This document shows, piece by piece, positions 52,399 to 60,852 of a stretch of DNA of 64,000 bases. The position numbers and the translations under genes were made by a program. This DNA is from Paracoccus maritimus (GTDB lineage Bacteria; Pseudomonadota; Alphaproteobacteria; Rhodobacterales; Rhodobacteraceae). The notes beneath the pieces were generated by a model. The model was not told where the DNA came from and did not search any database. It was given only the letters and a program-made list of their open reading frames with translations. Positions within the stretch are counted from its first letter, which is position 1; every line of letters starts with the position of its first letter. Where the stretch lies: contig NZ_JANAVZ010000009.1 in the NCBI RefSeq assembly GCF_025195095.1, positions 87,516-151,515 on the forward strand. Direction: 5' to 3'.

Positions 52399-52598
52399 CA
52401 GTCGATTCCTCCGTCTACAGCCTCACCGCTGACGATCTTGCGCAGATCATCCACGGGCCACCTTACCATTCCGGGTGCAATCTCGCGTCCGCGTGGCAGG
52501 CAGCCGCTATCTACCAGCCGCTGAAACTCGGACTGCCTCATGTCCAACAGCTTCGCGGCGGTGCTGGCGCTGGCGAATAGAGGCTGGACTTGGCCCAT
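52395..52598 (-). CDS. Excisionase-like helix-turn-helix protein
   Basis: The 67-residue basic protein has a MerR/AlpA-like helix-turn-helix pattern (STAAKLLDMRQSEFQRLVDSG, in part) at the N-terminus and a short acidic tail. Its ATG at 52598 lies just after a tiny 19-codon frame, and its stop overlaps the integrase start. This is the usual position of an excisionase or a regulator of integration. Confidence 0.75.
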   Translation of the reverse strand: MGQVQPLFASASTAAKLLDMRQSEFQRLVDSGCLPRGREIAPGMVRWPVDDLRKIVSGEAVDGGIDW

Positions 52599-52599
52599 G

Positions 52600-52659
52600 T
52601 TACTTACCCTCTTTTTGTCCGCGGCGGGCGGCTGGCTTGGGTATATAAGGTCGCGTCAT
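52600..52659 (-). CDS. Tiny 19-residue frame between the methylase and excisionase-like gene
   Basis: ATG at 52659 overlaps the methylase stop (ATGA) and the frame ends TAA at 52600-52602, one base from the next start. The peptide is basic (PKPAARRGQKEGK). Its overlap pattern mirrors the neighbouring genes, but its size makes coding uncertain; it may only couple translation. Confidence 0.3.
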   Translation of the reverse strand: MTRPYIPKPAARRGQKEGK

Positions 52660-53231
52660 CAGCCCGCCTCCTCGAATTTGTCGGCCTCGTTTCCCCAGTT
52701 CGACCAGCCCGGTCTGCGCTGCCGACTGAAGACCTCGATGCGTCGGCCTTCCGGCATCAGCTGCTCGGCGGCCGCGAAGGCCTCGTCGGGTTTGCGGCTG
52801 TGTTCGCGGATCTTGCCCATGACGACCGACCGGACCGAGCGTGTGGTCTTCGGCTGGCCGCGCGTGCCGATCAGGAAGGGCTCGCCCGCGCAGCGCAGGA
52901 TGTAGCCGGTGCCGAAGGCCTGCTTGCCGGTGCGGGTCAGCTTGGCCCAGTGGCCGGCCGTCTTGAACTCAAACCCCCAGGCGCTCAGCACGTCGATTGC
53001 CTGGGGCAGCATCGGGTTGGTCGCCCAGAGCCACAGGATGCTATCGTCTGCCGCCAGCGCGCGGACGGGCAGGGCGGCGATATCGGCCAGCGACATGCAA
53101 CCATATTGCGCCTTGGCGTTCTTCGCTTCGCCCGCTTCGGTGAAGTTGTCGAATGACCAGGGCGGATCCGCCATGATCAGGTCGAAGCCGCCGAAGGGCC
53201 GCAGCGCCATGAATTGATGCAGCGGGCTCAT
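52659..53231 (-). CDS. MT-A70-family adenine DNA methyltransferase
   Basis: The 190-residue protein has the catalytic DPPW motif (~22-25, in LIMADPPWSFDN) and lies within the MT-A70 fold, with LWLWATNPMLPQAIDVLSAWGF and GKIREHSRKPDEAF. It is probably a phage adenine-N6 DNA methylase protecting phage DNA. The target site is unknown. ATG at 53231 overlaps the HNH stop. Such proteins are common in Rhodobacteraceae prophages. Confidence 0.88.
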   Translation of the reverse strand: MSPLHQFMALRPFGGFDLIMADPPWSFDNFTEAGEAKNAKAQYGCMSLADIAALPVRALAADDSILWLWATNPMLPQAIDVLSAWGFEFKTAGHWAKLTRTGKQAFGTGYILRCAGEPFLIGTRGQPKTTRSVRSVVMGKIREHSRKPDEAFAAAEQLMPEGRRIEVFSRQRRPGWSNWGNEADKFEEAG

Positions 53232-53866
53232 TTCTTGCGCCTGCGCGCCTCGCGCGCCTGGTTGTCGAGGCGCGCGATCGCCGTCAGGGTGGGCTTCACC
53301 TCGGCCGGGGCGGCGTCGAATTTCAGGCCGGTCCAGCGACCGTTGAGCCTTGGCAGCAGACCCCGCGGGACCGGCTCCCAGTTCGACGGATCGGTGTTGG
53401 TCTTGTCGCCGTCCAGACATTTCAGCACATGGCCATCGGGCACCGGACCATTGGCCTTTTCCCATAGATAGCGATGCTTGTGGACGGGCCGCGTCGCGGC
53501 GCCGGACCAAGGGTTAGGCTCGTCGATGATCATCACGACATAACCGTCCTTGGTGTCGACGCGCTCGTGACCTGGTCCGCGACTGTTGTGCGGCATGTTG
53601 CCTTTCTTGAAGCGGGTCGCCGCGCTGTTGGGATGAAACGGCATGGACTTGCCCTTGTTTTCGGGCTCTCGGCCGGGCTCATAGCGACCCGTTCTGCCGG
53701 TCATCCATCCTTTGCGTTTGCACAAGGCGTTCAGGTTGCTGAGCGAAACATCGTCGCGCTCGAAACGCGCACAGAACAGCGCATGCAGCTCACGGCGCGG
53801 CATGCGGCACCTGGCTTCGATCCAGTCCAGTTCGTCCTGGTCATAGGCGATGGCGCGGCGCTTCAT
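53228..53866 (-). CDS. HNH endonuclease
   Basis: The 212-residue protein has an N-terminal helix-turn-helix-like part and a C-terminal HNH-type nuclease with HKHRYLWEKANGPVPDGHVL, CLDGDKTNTDPSNWE (His/Asn metal-site region). It may serve in DNA packaging or as a mobile nuclease; no terminase is near. ATG at 53866 overlaps the following small gene's stop (ATGA). It forms a coupled block with the methylase. Confidence 0.86.
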   Translation of the reverse strand: MKRRAIAYDQDELDWIEARCRMPRRELHALFCARFERDDVSLSNLNALCKRKGWMTGRTGRYEPGREPENKGKSMPFHPNSAATRFKKGNMPHNSRGPGHERVDTKDGYVVMIIDEPNPWSGAATRPVHKHRYLWEKANGPVPDGHVLKCLDGDKTNTDPSNWEPVPRGLLPRLNGRWTGLKFDAAPAEVKPTLTAIARLDNQAREARRRKK

Positions 53867-54102
53867 CCGTCGCCTCCCCCGATTTTCGGCAGCATCGGCA
53901 TGATCTGCGATCCGTGCTGCGCCCACAGCTTCGCGGCGTTCAGCTGCAGGTTCGCGTTGCCGACGATCTGGTCGGCAACCGCCACGATGGCATCGGTGCG
54001 CTTGATCTCGGCCTCGAGGCTGTCGCCATCGATGGCCTCATCGGAAAGCCGCTCGAGCTGCGCGAACAGGTGGTTGTTCAGGTCGGATAGCTTGTTTTTC
54101 AC
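53863..54102 (-). CDS. Small phage hypothetical protein, 79 residues
   Basis: A GTG at 54102, with AGGA upstream, opens a 79-codon frame of helical, charged sequence (LSDLNNHLFAQLERLSDEAID, in part) ending in GGGDG. No family is recognised. It is the upstream partner of HNH in an overlapping set, which supports that it is real. Confidence 0.7.
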   Translation of the reverse strand: MKNKLSDLNNHLFAQLERLSDEAIDGDSLEAEIKRTDAIVAVADQIVGNANLQLNAAKLWAQHGSQIMPMLPKIGGGDG

Positions 54103-54220
54103 GATTCAGGGTTCCTGCTGCAATTGACTGGGGCTCGCGCGGCATTGGCGGGCTTGATCAATTTGGATGAAAGGGCCACGTTCACGCGCGGTGTCCTTAT
54201 GCCAGAACTGGGACCCCCAC

Positions 54221-54240
54221 GGGGCGCCTTCGGGCGTCCC
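54221..54240. terminator. Hairpin downstream of the 57-residue gene
   Basis: GGGGCGCC (54221-54228), loop TTCG and GGCGTCCC (54233-54240) form an 8-bp stem (one G-T pair) between two - strand genes. T-tracts are weak on either side, so termination is only possible. Confidence 0.4.
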
Positions 54241-54248
54241 GTTTCATT

Positions 54249-54422
54249 TCAAGCGCCGGAACGTGCCAGTGCGGACAGGTGGCGATCGATCTGTGCGCGT
54301 GCCTCCTGCAGCGACTCCGCCGTGCCGTGGCCGTCGGTTTCCTCGTGCACCCAGACGAACGGGGTGCACGGGACATCGAAGGTGCGGATGGGGATGCCGC
54401 GGTGGGTGAATTCCAGCGGCAT
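54249..54422 (-). CDS. Small phage hypothetical protein, 57 residues
   Basis: A 57-codon frame begins ATG at 54422 and ends TGA at 54249-54251. The peptide (MPLEFTHRGIPIRTFDVP, VWVHEETDGHG, SLQEARAQIDRHLSAL) looks like a folded phage protein. Its start overlaps the DUF2303 stop by ATGA, which supports coupling. Family unknown. Confidence 0.7.
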   Translation of the reverse strand: MPLEFTHRGIPIRTFDVPCTPFVWVHEETDGHGTAESLQEARAQIDRHLSALARSGA

Positions 54423-55030
54423 CACGAGACGGTCGTTTCAGGGATCCCCATGATCAGCGGAACCCCGGTTGCATCCCGTGCGATCGCCATGGCCTCGCGC
54501 GCAGCGTCGCGAAGGGCGACATCCGGATTGTAGATCTGGACGATGAACTTCACGTCGGAGTTGGCCTTGCGATAGCGGAAGCGCACCGCCAGCCTGTAGA
54601 GCGCGCCTTCCTCGAAGACCGGGATCGCGATCATGAACAGGTTGGGCAGTGTCAGGGGCTGTCCGTCCGGGTCCTTGTGCTCGGTCAGGAACTGAACCTT
54701 CGCCTCGCCGGTGTCGCGGTTTGTGGTGACGTTCATGTGGCCCGTCTCATGCACCTTGAACTCGCGTGACAGCATGTTCAGCGTCGAATACTGGCCGAAC
54801 CTGCCCTGCACGCGCGCCGCGATCTGGATCATGCGCACTTCCCACGGCTCGGCCTTGTCGGTGCCCTGGCTCAGCAGCGCTGGTGTGGGGTCCAGGAAGT
54901 CATTGGCGTTCTCTTCGATGAACTCGCCGAACACATCCTTGTCCAGTGACTTGCCGCTGATCGCGTTCCAGCGCTTCCATTCACCGGCGAGGTCCGCGTC
55001 AACTCGGCCGTCTTGCGCGCGTGATCCCAT
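54422..55030 (-). pseudogene. DUF2303 (YfdQ-like) phage protein, N-terminally truncated
   Basis: The frame encodes 202 residues that match the C-terminal two-thirds of DUF2303 proteins (usually ~270): EWKRWNAISGK, DVFGEFIEENANDFLDP, AARVQGRFGQYSTLNMLSREF, VALRDAAREAMAIA. The first ~70-100 residues of the family are missing. A TGA lies in frame about 50 bases upstream of the ATG at 55030. The truncation coincides with a switch to + strand tail genes, marking a deletion junction. DUF2303 function is unknown. Confidence 0.75.
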
Positions 55031-55120
55031 CGCGCCCGCCAGGGGGCGCGACCGGGCCGCCGTGGACGTGGTTCAGCCGCGGCGGCCCATCCTGAACCCG
55101 GACCCTCAAGGAACAGACCG

Positions 55121-55353
55121 ATGGATTTTACGCAGTTCGACAGCCGCGCCGGCGCCGAGACCGCAGGGCGCCTGCATCTCAGGCACCCGGCAACCGGAAT
55201 TCCCCTCTATGCCGATGAGGCCCATGAGCAGCCCTGCATCGTGTTGGTGAAGGGCACCGAGGCGCGCTCGGCGCAGGCCGCGATGCGGGCCGCCCGGCAG
55301 GCGAAACTGGCAGGCGGCAAGACCGGCGAAGACGCCGACAGCACGCTGGAGGA
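55121..55353 (+). pseudogene. N-terminal fragment of a tail-assembly gene
   Basis: ATG at 55121 follows AAGGA and opens a natural-looking frame (MDFTQFDSRAGAETAGRLHL, then ATGIPLYADEAHEQPCIVLV) resembling the start of a tail-assembly/chaperone gene of Rhodobacteraceae prophages. After TLED at about 55353 the sequence switches to unrelated Arg/Asp-rich residues in the same frame, while another tail gene starts in a different frame. The rest was deleted. The family assignment is by resemblance. Confidence 0.6.
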
Positions 55354-55958
55354 TCCTCGGCCGGACGACCGATGCGATCGCCGTGTTCGGGATGGACGCC
55401 GCCACCCTGCGCGTGACGATCACCGATCCCATCGACGGGGTGATCCACGACGTGACGCACGCGCTGATCGAGACGGTTTCGGTCCATGACGCCTGGTCAT
55501 ACTGCTTCGGCGAGATCAGCAGTTCCCCGGACCTGATCCTGCGCGATCTTCCGATCTGGTCAGGTGCCACCCTGGCGATCCAGATCTCGGCCCCGGGAGG
55601 AACCGCGAGTGTCGGGGAGATCCTGATCGGACAGGATCATCCGATCGGCCGCACATTGGTGGATACGACCATCGGTCTTCAGGACTATTCGATCAAGGAG
55701 CGCGATGACTTCGGGGGCGCGGTCGTGGTCGAGCGCGGCTTCACCCGCACGGTCGATTTCCGGTTCGTCTTTCCGACCGAGGATGCACGGCGGATCCAGT
55801 CGATCATGTCGCGCATCCGGGCGTCCGTCGCGGTGTTCTATGCCGGGGTGGGCACCGACCGGTTCGCGACCTCGGTGCCCGGCTTCTATCGCGACTTCGC
55901 CGTGCCACTGAGCACCCATTACAGCTTCGGCTCGCTGGAAGTCGAAAGCCTGCTCTGA
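55354..55958 (+). pseudogene. C-terminal fragment of a phage tail-associated protein
   Basis: From the junction near 55354 a frame reads GRTTDAIAVFGMDAATLRVTI and continues for ~200 residues to SFGSLEVESLL. This matches the C-terminus of a conserved tail-associated protein that normally starts ~90-100 residues earlier. A GTG at 55383 could serve as a new start (191 residues). The body looks intact, so expression is possible but a full-length product is not. Confidence 0.65.
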
Positions 55959-56006
55959 GCCCCGCAACCATTGGAAGGGAGCCCGCCGGCGAGCGGGTGT
56001 ATTGCC

Positions 56007-56714
56007 ATGCCGTTTACCACGCCGCCGCCGGCGCCGAACCGAAACAACCCCAGCACGTTCTCAGCCTACATGGACGCCTTCCTCGCGTGGCTGGTGGTGT
56101 TCTGGCAGGAGCTGAACAGCGCGCTGCAGCTCTTCTCGACGAAGGGCTATGCGACATTCCAGGGTGGCAGCACGGCGAACGCGCTGGTGCTTTCGGCAGG
56201 CTATCCGCCGGGGTCGATCGAGATCGGCACGAAGATCCGCTTCCGCGCCACGCAACCCAACACCGGGTCCGCGACGATCAATCTCGACGGCACCGGTGCG
56301 CGGCAGTGCCGGACGATCACCGGGGCCTCGCTGCCCGCCGGCTATATTCGGACCGATGTCGAGACCGAGGCGGTGTTCGACGGAACACGCTGGATCCTGG
56401 ATCGGCGCCCCGAGATCGGCTCGAACGCCAACGGGCAGTACTACAAGACAGCAGAGGGCCGGCTGGAATGCCGTGCCGTGCAGGAATCCATCGGTCTGGT
56501 GAACAACCCCTGGACCTATCCCCATCAATTTGCCGGGAATGCGGATGTCGTCCTCGGCAATGCCGTCACGGCCGTCGGCGATGCGATCACCATCACGACC
56601 GCCGGCACCGGCAGCGCCAGCTCCATCTCGCTGCAGTTCCGGACCCAGTCCGGAGGTGCGAATGCCGTCGCAGGATCGCGGGCCACGGTCCTGGCGATCG
56701 GTCGTTGGTACTGA
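56007..56714 (+). CDS. Phage tail fibre-like protein
   Basis: The 235-residue protein begins MPFTTPPPAPNRNNPSTFSA and has the WLVVFWQELNSALQ segment common near the N-terminus of tail fibre genes in this family. A beta-rich central part (GSATINLDGTGARQCRTITG, in part) follows. The ATG at 56007 is preferred over upstream alternatives as the conserved start. It lies between the tail fragment and two further fibre-region genes. Confidence 0.72.
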   Translation: MPFTTPPPAPNRNNPSTFSAYMDAFLAWLVVFWQELNSALQLFSTKGYATFQGGSTANALVLSAGYPPGSIEIGTKIRFRATQPNTGSATINLDGTGARQCRTITGASLPAGYIRTDVETEAVFDGTRWILDRRPEIGSNANGQYYKTAEGRLECRAVQESIGLVNNPWTYPHQFAGNADVVLGNAVTAVGDAITITTAGTGSASSISLQFRTQSGGANAVAGSRATVLAIGRWY

Positions 56715-56725
56715 GGGAGATCGTC

Positions 56726-57049
56726 ATGCCGAACATCATCGCCATGGGCCTGAAGCAAGGGGCGACCTTGCGGGCCGCGCTCGCCTTCGATCAGGCCGAG
56801 TGGGACCAGGTCTTCCCTGCCGACAATATCCGCTGCGAGGCGCGTCTCGGCGGCGTGCTGCGACCGGTCACCGTCACGCCAAGGCAGGATCTCCTGTGCG
56901 TCATCTTCTCGGCCGACACCAGCGACTGGCCGATCGGCGAGAACCATCTCGACCTGCGCGTCGAGCGGAACGGGTTCACCGTCTACATCCCCGAGCTGGC
57001 GACTGTCGCCATCCCGATCCTTGAACATGTCACCGAGGCGCCCGAATGA
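56726..57049 (+). CDS. Small phage tail-region protein, 107 residues
   Basis: The 107-residue protein starts ATG at 56726 after AGGGAGA and reads as a beta-rich domain (ALRAALAFDQAEWDQVFP, LDLRVERNGFTVYIPELATV, in part). No family is recognised, but BppU-type N-terminal modules of fibres look similar. Its stop overlaps the next gene (ATGA). Confidence 0.65.
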   Translation: MPNIIAMGLKQGATLRAALAFDQAEWDQVFPADNIRCEARLGGVLRPVTVTPRQDLLCVIFSADTSDWPIGENHLDLRVERNGFTVYIPELATVAIPILEHVTEAPE

Positions 57050-59499
57050 AGCTGATCATCAACATGGGCCTCAGCGCCCAGGTCATCGACCTCCCCCTGA
57101 GCGGCGAGACGATCGGGGACCTGGTCGCGGCCGGCGAGATCCCCGATGTCGGCGCGATCTGGGATATCCTGAAAGGCGACGCGGGCGACGCGCCGGTCCC
57201 GCCCACGACGATCACGGCGCCATCGGCATCGGCCGGCAGCGTCGGCGAGGGAACCGAGATCACCTTCGTGGCCGGCGTCTATGCAGGCGACGAGCCGATG
57301 ACCGTGTCACGCGTCCTGCGCGTCGATGGCAGCCTGGTCGATGCCGAGTTCAGCGAACTAAGCTACACGCCCCCGATCACCGGCGCGAACCGTGTCGTTT
57401 CCGTCACCGAGACCGCCACGAATGCCGCTGGCACGAGGACCGAGACGGTCACGGTGACGGTCCAGCGTATTCCGGTCGCGCCTTCGGTCGCGACCGAGCC
57501 GACCATCAGCCCGGCATCGCCGCAGCAGGGCGATACAATCACGATCGTTCCGCCGACCTGGCAGGGAGACACCCCGATCACCGTCGAGTTCGTGGCGACC
57601 TTCAATGGAACGGACGTCACCGCATCCGTCACGGCGGATGGTCCCGATCTCTCCTATGCGGCCGGGTCTTCGGGCGAGTTTGTGATCACCTTCTCCGCCA
57701 CCAATGCCGCCGGGGGCCCGGTGCTGTCCTCGGCCTCGATCACCGTGGCGGCGTTCGCGCTGATCAATACCGGGCTCAACCTCAATACCGCCAACATCAT
57801 GGTCCAGGGCGAGAGCCAGGCGGCCTCGTGGTTGTTCGATACCTGGGGGGTGAACGAAGATCCTGCGCGCCCGTCGCATGAATGGAGCCAGCTGTTTCGG
57901 GCTGCCTATACCGGATCCCGGTTCGGGCCCGTGGTGGGCGGAGCCGGGCCGTTGCCCGGCGGGTTGCCCGGGATCGGCAACGGCGCGATCATCGGTCCGG
58001 CGAACGGCACCTGGAGCACCTGGAACTTCGGGACCTTCCCCGCCGGCAACGATCCCCGGAACGACCTGGCGAACTTTCAGGCGCTGGTGATCTGGGAGCG
58101 TGCCTCCGGCGGCTCCAATGGCGAGTTCGCGGATCCCTGCCGATGGCACGACCGGGAACACATGCTCGGCGCGCAGACGGATTTTGAAGGCGAGTGGCTC
58201 TATGTTCAGCGCGCGGCGCAACAGGGCATCAAGAGCATCTTCCTGGCCGGGCCGCGTCAGCCGATGATCGATGACGGCGCGACGCCGACCGATGGCGTTC
58301 GGGACGACTGGCGCCAAAGGGCACTGGGCACGGATGTTCCCGTTCGGGTGCGCCAGCAGTTCCTGCAATCGCGGCTGGTCGCGAACGGACATTCCGATAT
58401 CTCGGTCTACATCCTCCCGTTCCATCTGCTGGAGATCAGGCTGCACGACGATGTGCGGGACGGCAGCCCGGAGAAACCGGCCTCGATCAGCAGCTATTAC
58501 GACTACCACGCCGATGATGCCGGCTGGGTCAACAACAATGGCCATCACGCCTACATGCATTCGCGGCTGGGATCATATGCCGACTGGTGCCTTGCCTACG
58601 CGGTGCTCTTCGCGACCAGTCCCGTCGGCCTGCCGAACGCGATCGGCAGCACCTCGGTCACCGCGGACGAGGCGCAGTATCTCCAGGCGCTGGCATGGGA
58701 GATCGCCCAGGATTATTATCCCGCGGGTCTTGGCGGCGAGACGGCGGCGGAAGTTGTCTGGGAACCCTACCAGGGTGAAGCCTTGCCGGCCTTGCTGCCG
58801 GCGTCCCGCACCGTCGTCGAGGTTCCGACCGCCACCATCTACACCGACATTGCGGGCAGCATGGTCGCCGCGAACGGGGATCCGGTCGGCAACATCAACG
58901 GGTACGCCGCGGCCAGCGAGGCGGCGAGGCCTGTCCTGACCGGAGATCGGCTGGTCTTCTCGGCCGATCCGATGTCCGCGACGCTGACGGGCTTTGCTCC
59001 GAATTACGGGATGCTGCTCGTGAGCCTGAACGACCAGATGGCCGAAGAGGAAATCCTGTTCCAGGCGACCGGCGGGGGGACCTTCTCGATCAAGGCTGAC
59101 GCCGACAATGCCGCCTTCGGTCATATCCTCGTCCTCGACTATGAGGGCGGCTGGACGTTCTGCGGTGTGCCTTCGGAATACTTCGACGGTCGGCCGATCC
59201 TGGTCGAGTGGGAATTGCGCGCCAGCGGCGAGCGGACGGTTCTCAAGGTGACCGATCCCGGTGTGGCGCTCGCAAGCGACGCCAAGCTCAGAAGCCAGAT
59301 CCTGACGGACCGCGGCCTCAGCGGTGTCCGGACCGGCTTCACCCTGGGTCCGCCGAATGGCGCCGAGACCGCCGAATTCGATCTCTACGCGATGTTCGCC
59401 ACCGATCAGATCCCGACCGACAAGGACCGGCTGAAGATCTACGCGCATCTCGAGAACGTCTTCGGCGGACCGATCTGGTTCCCGGATGCGTATGGGTGA
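57046..59499 (+). CDS. Large tail fibre / receptor-binding protein with Ig-like repeats
   Basis: The 817-residue protein starts with a short N-terminal module (residues 1-50), then two Ig-like units (about 60-235, both with the SVTETATNAAGTRTETVTV-type strand pattern). A central domain (~240-560) has NIMVQGESQA near its start and a DDAGWVNNNGHHAYMH region with a His pair, resembling an SGNH/carbohydrate esterase layout. The C-terminal part (~620-817) is beta-rich, perhaps lectin-like. It would bind or trim host-surface glycans. The esterase call is tentative. Confidence 0.7.
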   Translation: MKLIINMGLSAQVIDLPLSGETIGDLVAAGEIPDVGAIWDILKGDAGDAPVPPTTITAPSASAGSVGEGTEITFVAGVYAGDEPMTVSRVLRVDGSLVDAEFSELSYTPPITGANRVVSVTETATNAAGTRTETVTVTVQRIPVAPSVATEPTISPASPQQGDTITIVPPTWQGDTPITVEFVATFNGTDVTASVTADGPDLSYAAGSSGEFVITFSATNAAGGPVLSSASITVAAFALINTGLNLNTANIMVQGESQAASWLFDTWGVNEDPARPSHEWSQLFRAAYTGSRFGPVVGGAGPLPGGLPGIGNGAIIGPANGTWSTWNFGTFPAGNDPRNDLANFQALVIWERASGGSNGEFADPCRWHDREHMLGAQTDFEGEWLYVQRAAQQGIKSIFLAGPRQPMIDDGATPTDGVRDDWRQRALGTDVPVRVRQQFLQSRLVANGHSDISVYILPFHLLEIRLHDDVRDGSPEKPASISSYYDYHADDAGWVNNNGHHAYMHSRLGSYADWCLAYAVLFATSPVGLPNAIGSTSVTADEAQYLQALAWEIAQDYYPAGLGGETAAEVVWEPYQGEALPALLPASRTVVEVPTATIYTDIAGSMVAANGDPVGNINGYAAASEAARPVLTGDRLVFSADPMSATLTGFAPNYGMLLVSLNDQMAEEEILFQATGGGTFSIKADADNAAFGHILVLDYEGGWTFCGVPSEYFDGRPILVEWELRASGERTVLKVTDPGVALASDAKLRSQILTDRGLSGVRTGFTLGPPNGAETAEFDLYAMFATDQIPTDKDRLKIYAHLENVFGGPIWFPDAYG

Positions 59500-59585
59500 G
59501 CTGGGAGTGTTCCTGCCCGTAGAAATCGCCACTCTGTCGTCCTCCACTCGGCGCCAGCGATACGCCTCAGCCTGAAAGGGAAGAC

Positions 59586-60161
59586 ATGGCAGAGAAGGAA
59601 CACCCGTTCTGGTCGTTCGTGGCGGACGAGGCGAAGAAATGGGCGACCCGTGTCGCCTTTGCCGGGTTCGCCGCCTCGCTGGTCCTGGTGTTCACGCCCA
59701 CCACGGACCGGCTGGCAGCGATCTGGACCAGCCCCGAGCAGCTGACCGAGATCGCGCAGAAGCTGGACGTGCTGACCCAGGAGGTGAAGCGCGCCAATGG
59801 CGAGGATCGGGTGATCAGCGAGGCGCCCGGGTTCAGCTACGTGAAGGAGCCGGTCTATCTGGGCGAGGCGATCACGCTGAACATGGTGGTGAAGCGCACG
59901 CGGACCGGGGCAGGGTGCACGCTGCTGACCCGCACCGCACTGTTCACCGACGAGACGAACATCCCGTCCGCCGGCGGCTCTCAGAAGCCCGCGCGCCAGG
60001 TCGGCACCACCGAGACGCCGATGCGGCTGGTCCTCGATGTTCCGCCGCAGGTCCGGCCGGGCAGGGTGACGGTCTATCTGTCGCTGGAATTCGAGTGTGG
60101 CGACAAGCGCGTGTTCGACCGGACCAGGCCGGTCCCGTTCATGCTGCTGCCACCAGGATAG
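59586..60161 (+). CDS. Phage membrane-anchored hypothetical protein
   Basis: The 191-residue protein has one N-terminal membrane helix (VAFAGFAASLVLVFTP, about 22-40) and a beta-rich soluble domain outside. The sequence GEAITLNMVVKRTRTGAG and VYLSLEFECGDKRVFDRT is typical of a small accessory protein near lysis genes. No family is recognised. It might be a spanin- or superinfection-related protein, but nothing proves this. Confidence 0.6.
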   Translation: MAEKEHPFWSFVADEAKKWATRVAFAGFAASLVLVFTPTTDRLAAIWTSPEQLTEIAQKLDVLTQEVKRANGEDRVISEAPGFSYVKEPVYLGEAITLNMVVKRTRTGAGCTLLTRTALFTDETNIPSAGGSQKPARQVGTTETPMRLVLDVPPQVRPGRVTVYLSLEFECGDKRVFDRTRPVPFMLLPPG

Positions 60162-60270
60162 AACAACCGGACGGGAATACTCGTAACACACAACACACGC
60201 CGTCCGGTCGTTAGGTCGCTTATGTCTCGATCTGGCCCGCCTGTCAGCTTGTACATTTGGACAGAATTCC

Positions 60271-60294
60271 GCCCCGCCTCGCGCGGGGCTTTTT
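60271..60294 (+). terminator. Terminator directly upstream of the endolysin
   Basis: GCCCCGC (60271-60277), a 5-base loop and GCGGGGC (60283-60289) are followed by five T (60290-60294). It ends only about 5 bases before the endolysin's ribosome site, so transcription must be started after it or read through it for lysis genes. Confidence 0.85.
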
Positions 60295-60309
60295 CATGGA
60301 GAGATGACG

Positions 60310-60840
60310 ATGACGCAGTTTCTCGCCGCGCTGGGGGCGTGGTTCAGATCGATGTTCTCGACCAGGAAGCGGGCTGCCACCACGGCTGGCACCGCCGCGG
60401 TCCTCGCCGCCGCCGCGGCGTTCGTGGGGCCGTGGGAGGGTGAACGGACGGAAGCCTATCTCGACCGCATCGCCAGCCCGCCGGTCTGGACGGTCTGCTA
60501 CGGCGAGACGCGCGGCGTGAAGCCGGGGGACAGCTACACCTCGGCCGAGTGCAGCAAGATGCTGATGGCGGCCCTGGGCGAATACCGCGATCAGCTGACG
60601 CGCTGCGTGCCGGCGCTGCCGCAGCAGCCCCCGGGCGTGCAGGTCGCGCTGTCCAGCTGGACCTACAATGTCGGGGCAGGGGCCGCCTGCGGCTCGACCC
60701 TCGCGCGGCTGGCCAACGCGGGCGACTGGCGCGGGGCGTGCAACCAGCTGCCGCGCTGGAACAAGGCCGGCGGCAAGGTCGTGCGCGGCCTGACCAACCG
60801 CCGCGCCGCCGAGCAGAAGCTCTGCCTTTCCGATCTGTAA
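60310..60840 (+). CDS. SAR-type GH24 endolysin (lysozyme)
   Basis: The 176-residue phage lysozyme has a hydrophobic N-terminal segment (AATTAGTAAVLAAAAAFV, about 22-40) like a signal-anchor-release domain, then the GH24 catalytic triad with Glu in PWEGERTEAY, Asp in YLDRIAS and Thr in VCYGETRG. It degrades peptidoglycan once released. ATG at 60310 is preferred to 60304, whose spacing from GGAGA is too short. The gene lies behind a terminator and before a holin-like gene. Confidence 0.87.
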   Translation: MTQFLAALGAWFRSMFSTRKRAATTAGTAAVLAAAAAFVGPWEGERTEAYLDRIASPPVWTVCYGETRGVKPGDSYTSAECSKMLMAALGEYRDQLTRCVPALPQQPPGVQVALSSWTYNVGAGAACGSTLARLANAGDWRGACNQLPRWNKAGGKVVRGLTNRRAAEQKLCLSDL

Positions 60841-60852
60841 GGAGTTGACCTG

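Noticed and set aside
54124..54453. A 109-codon + strand frame in the phage region.
   Set aside because: The - strand holds a better gene (57 residues, overlapping the DUF2303 stop), and the + strand product lacks a natural composition.
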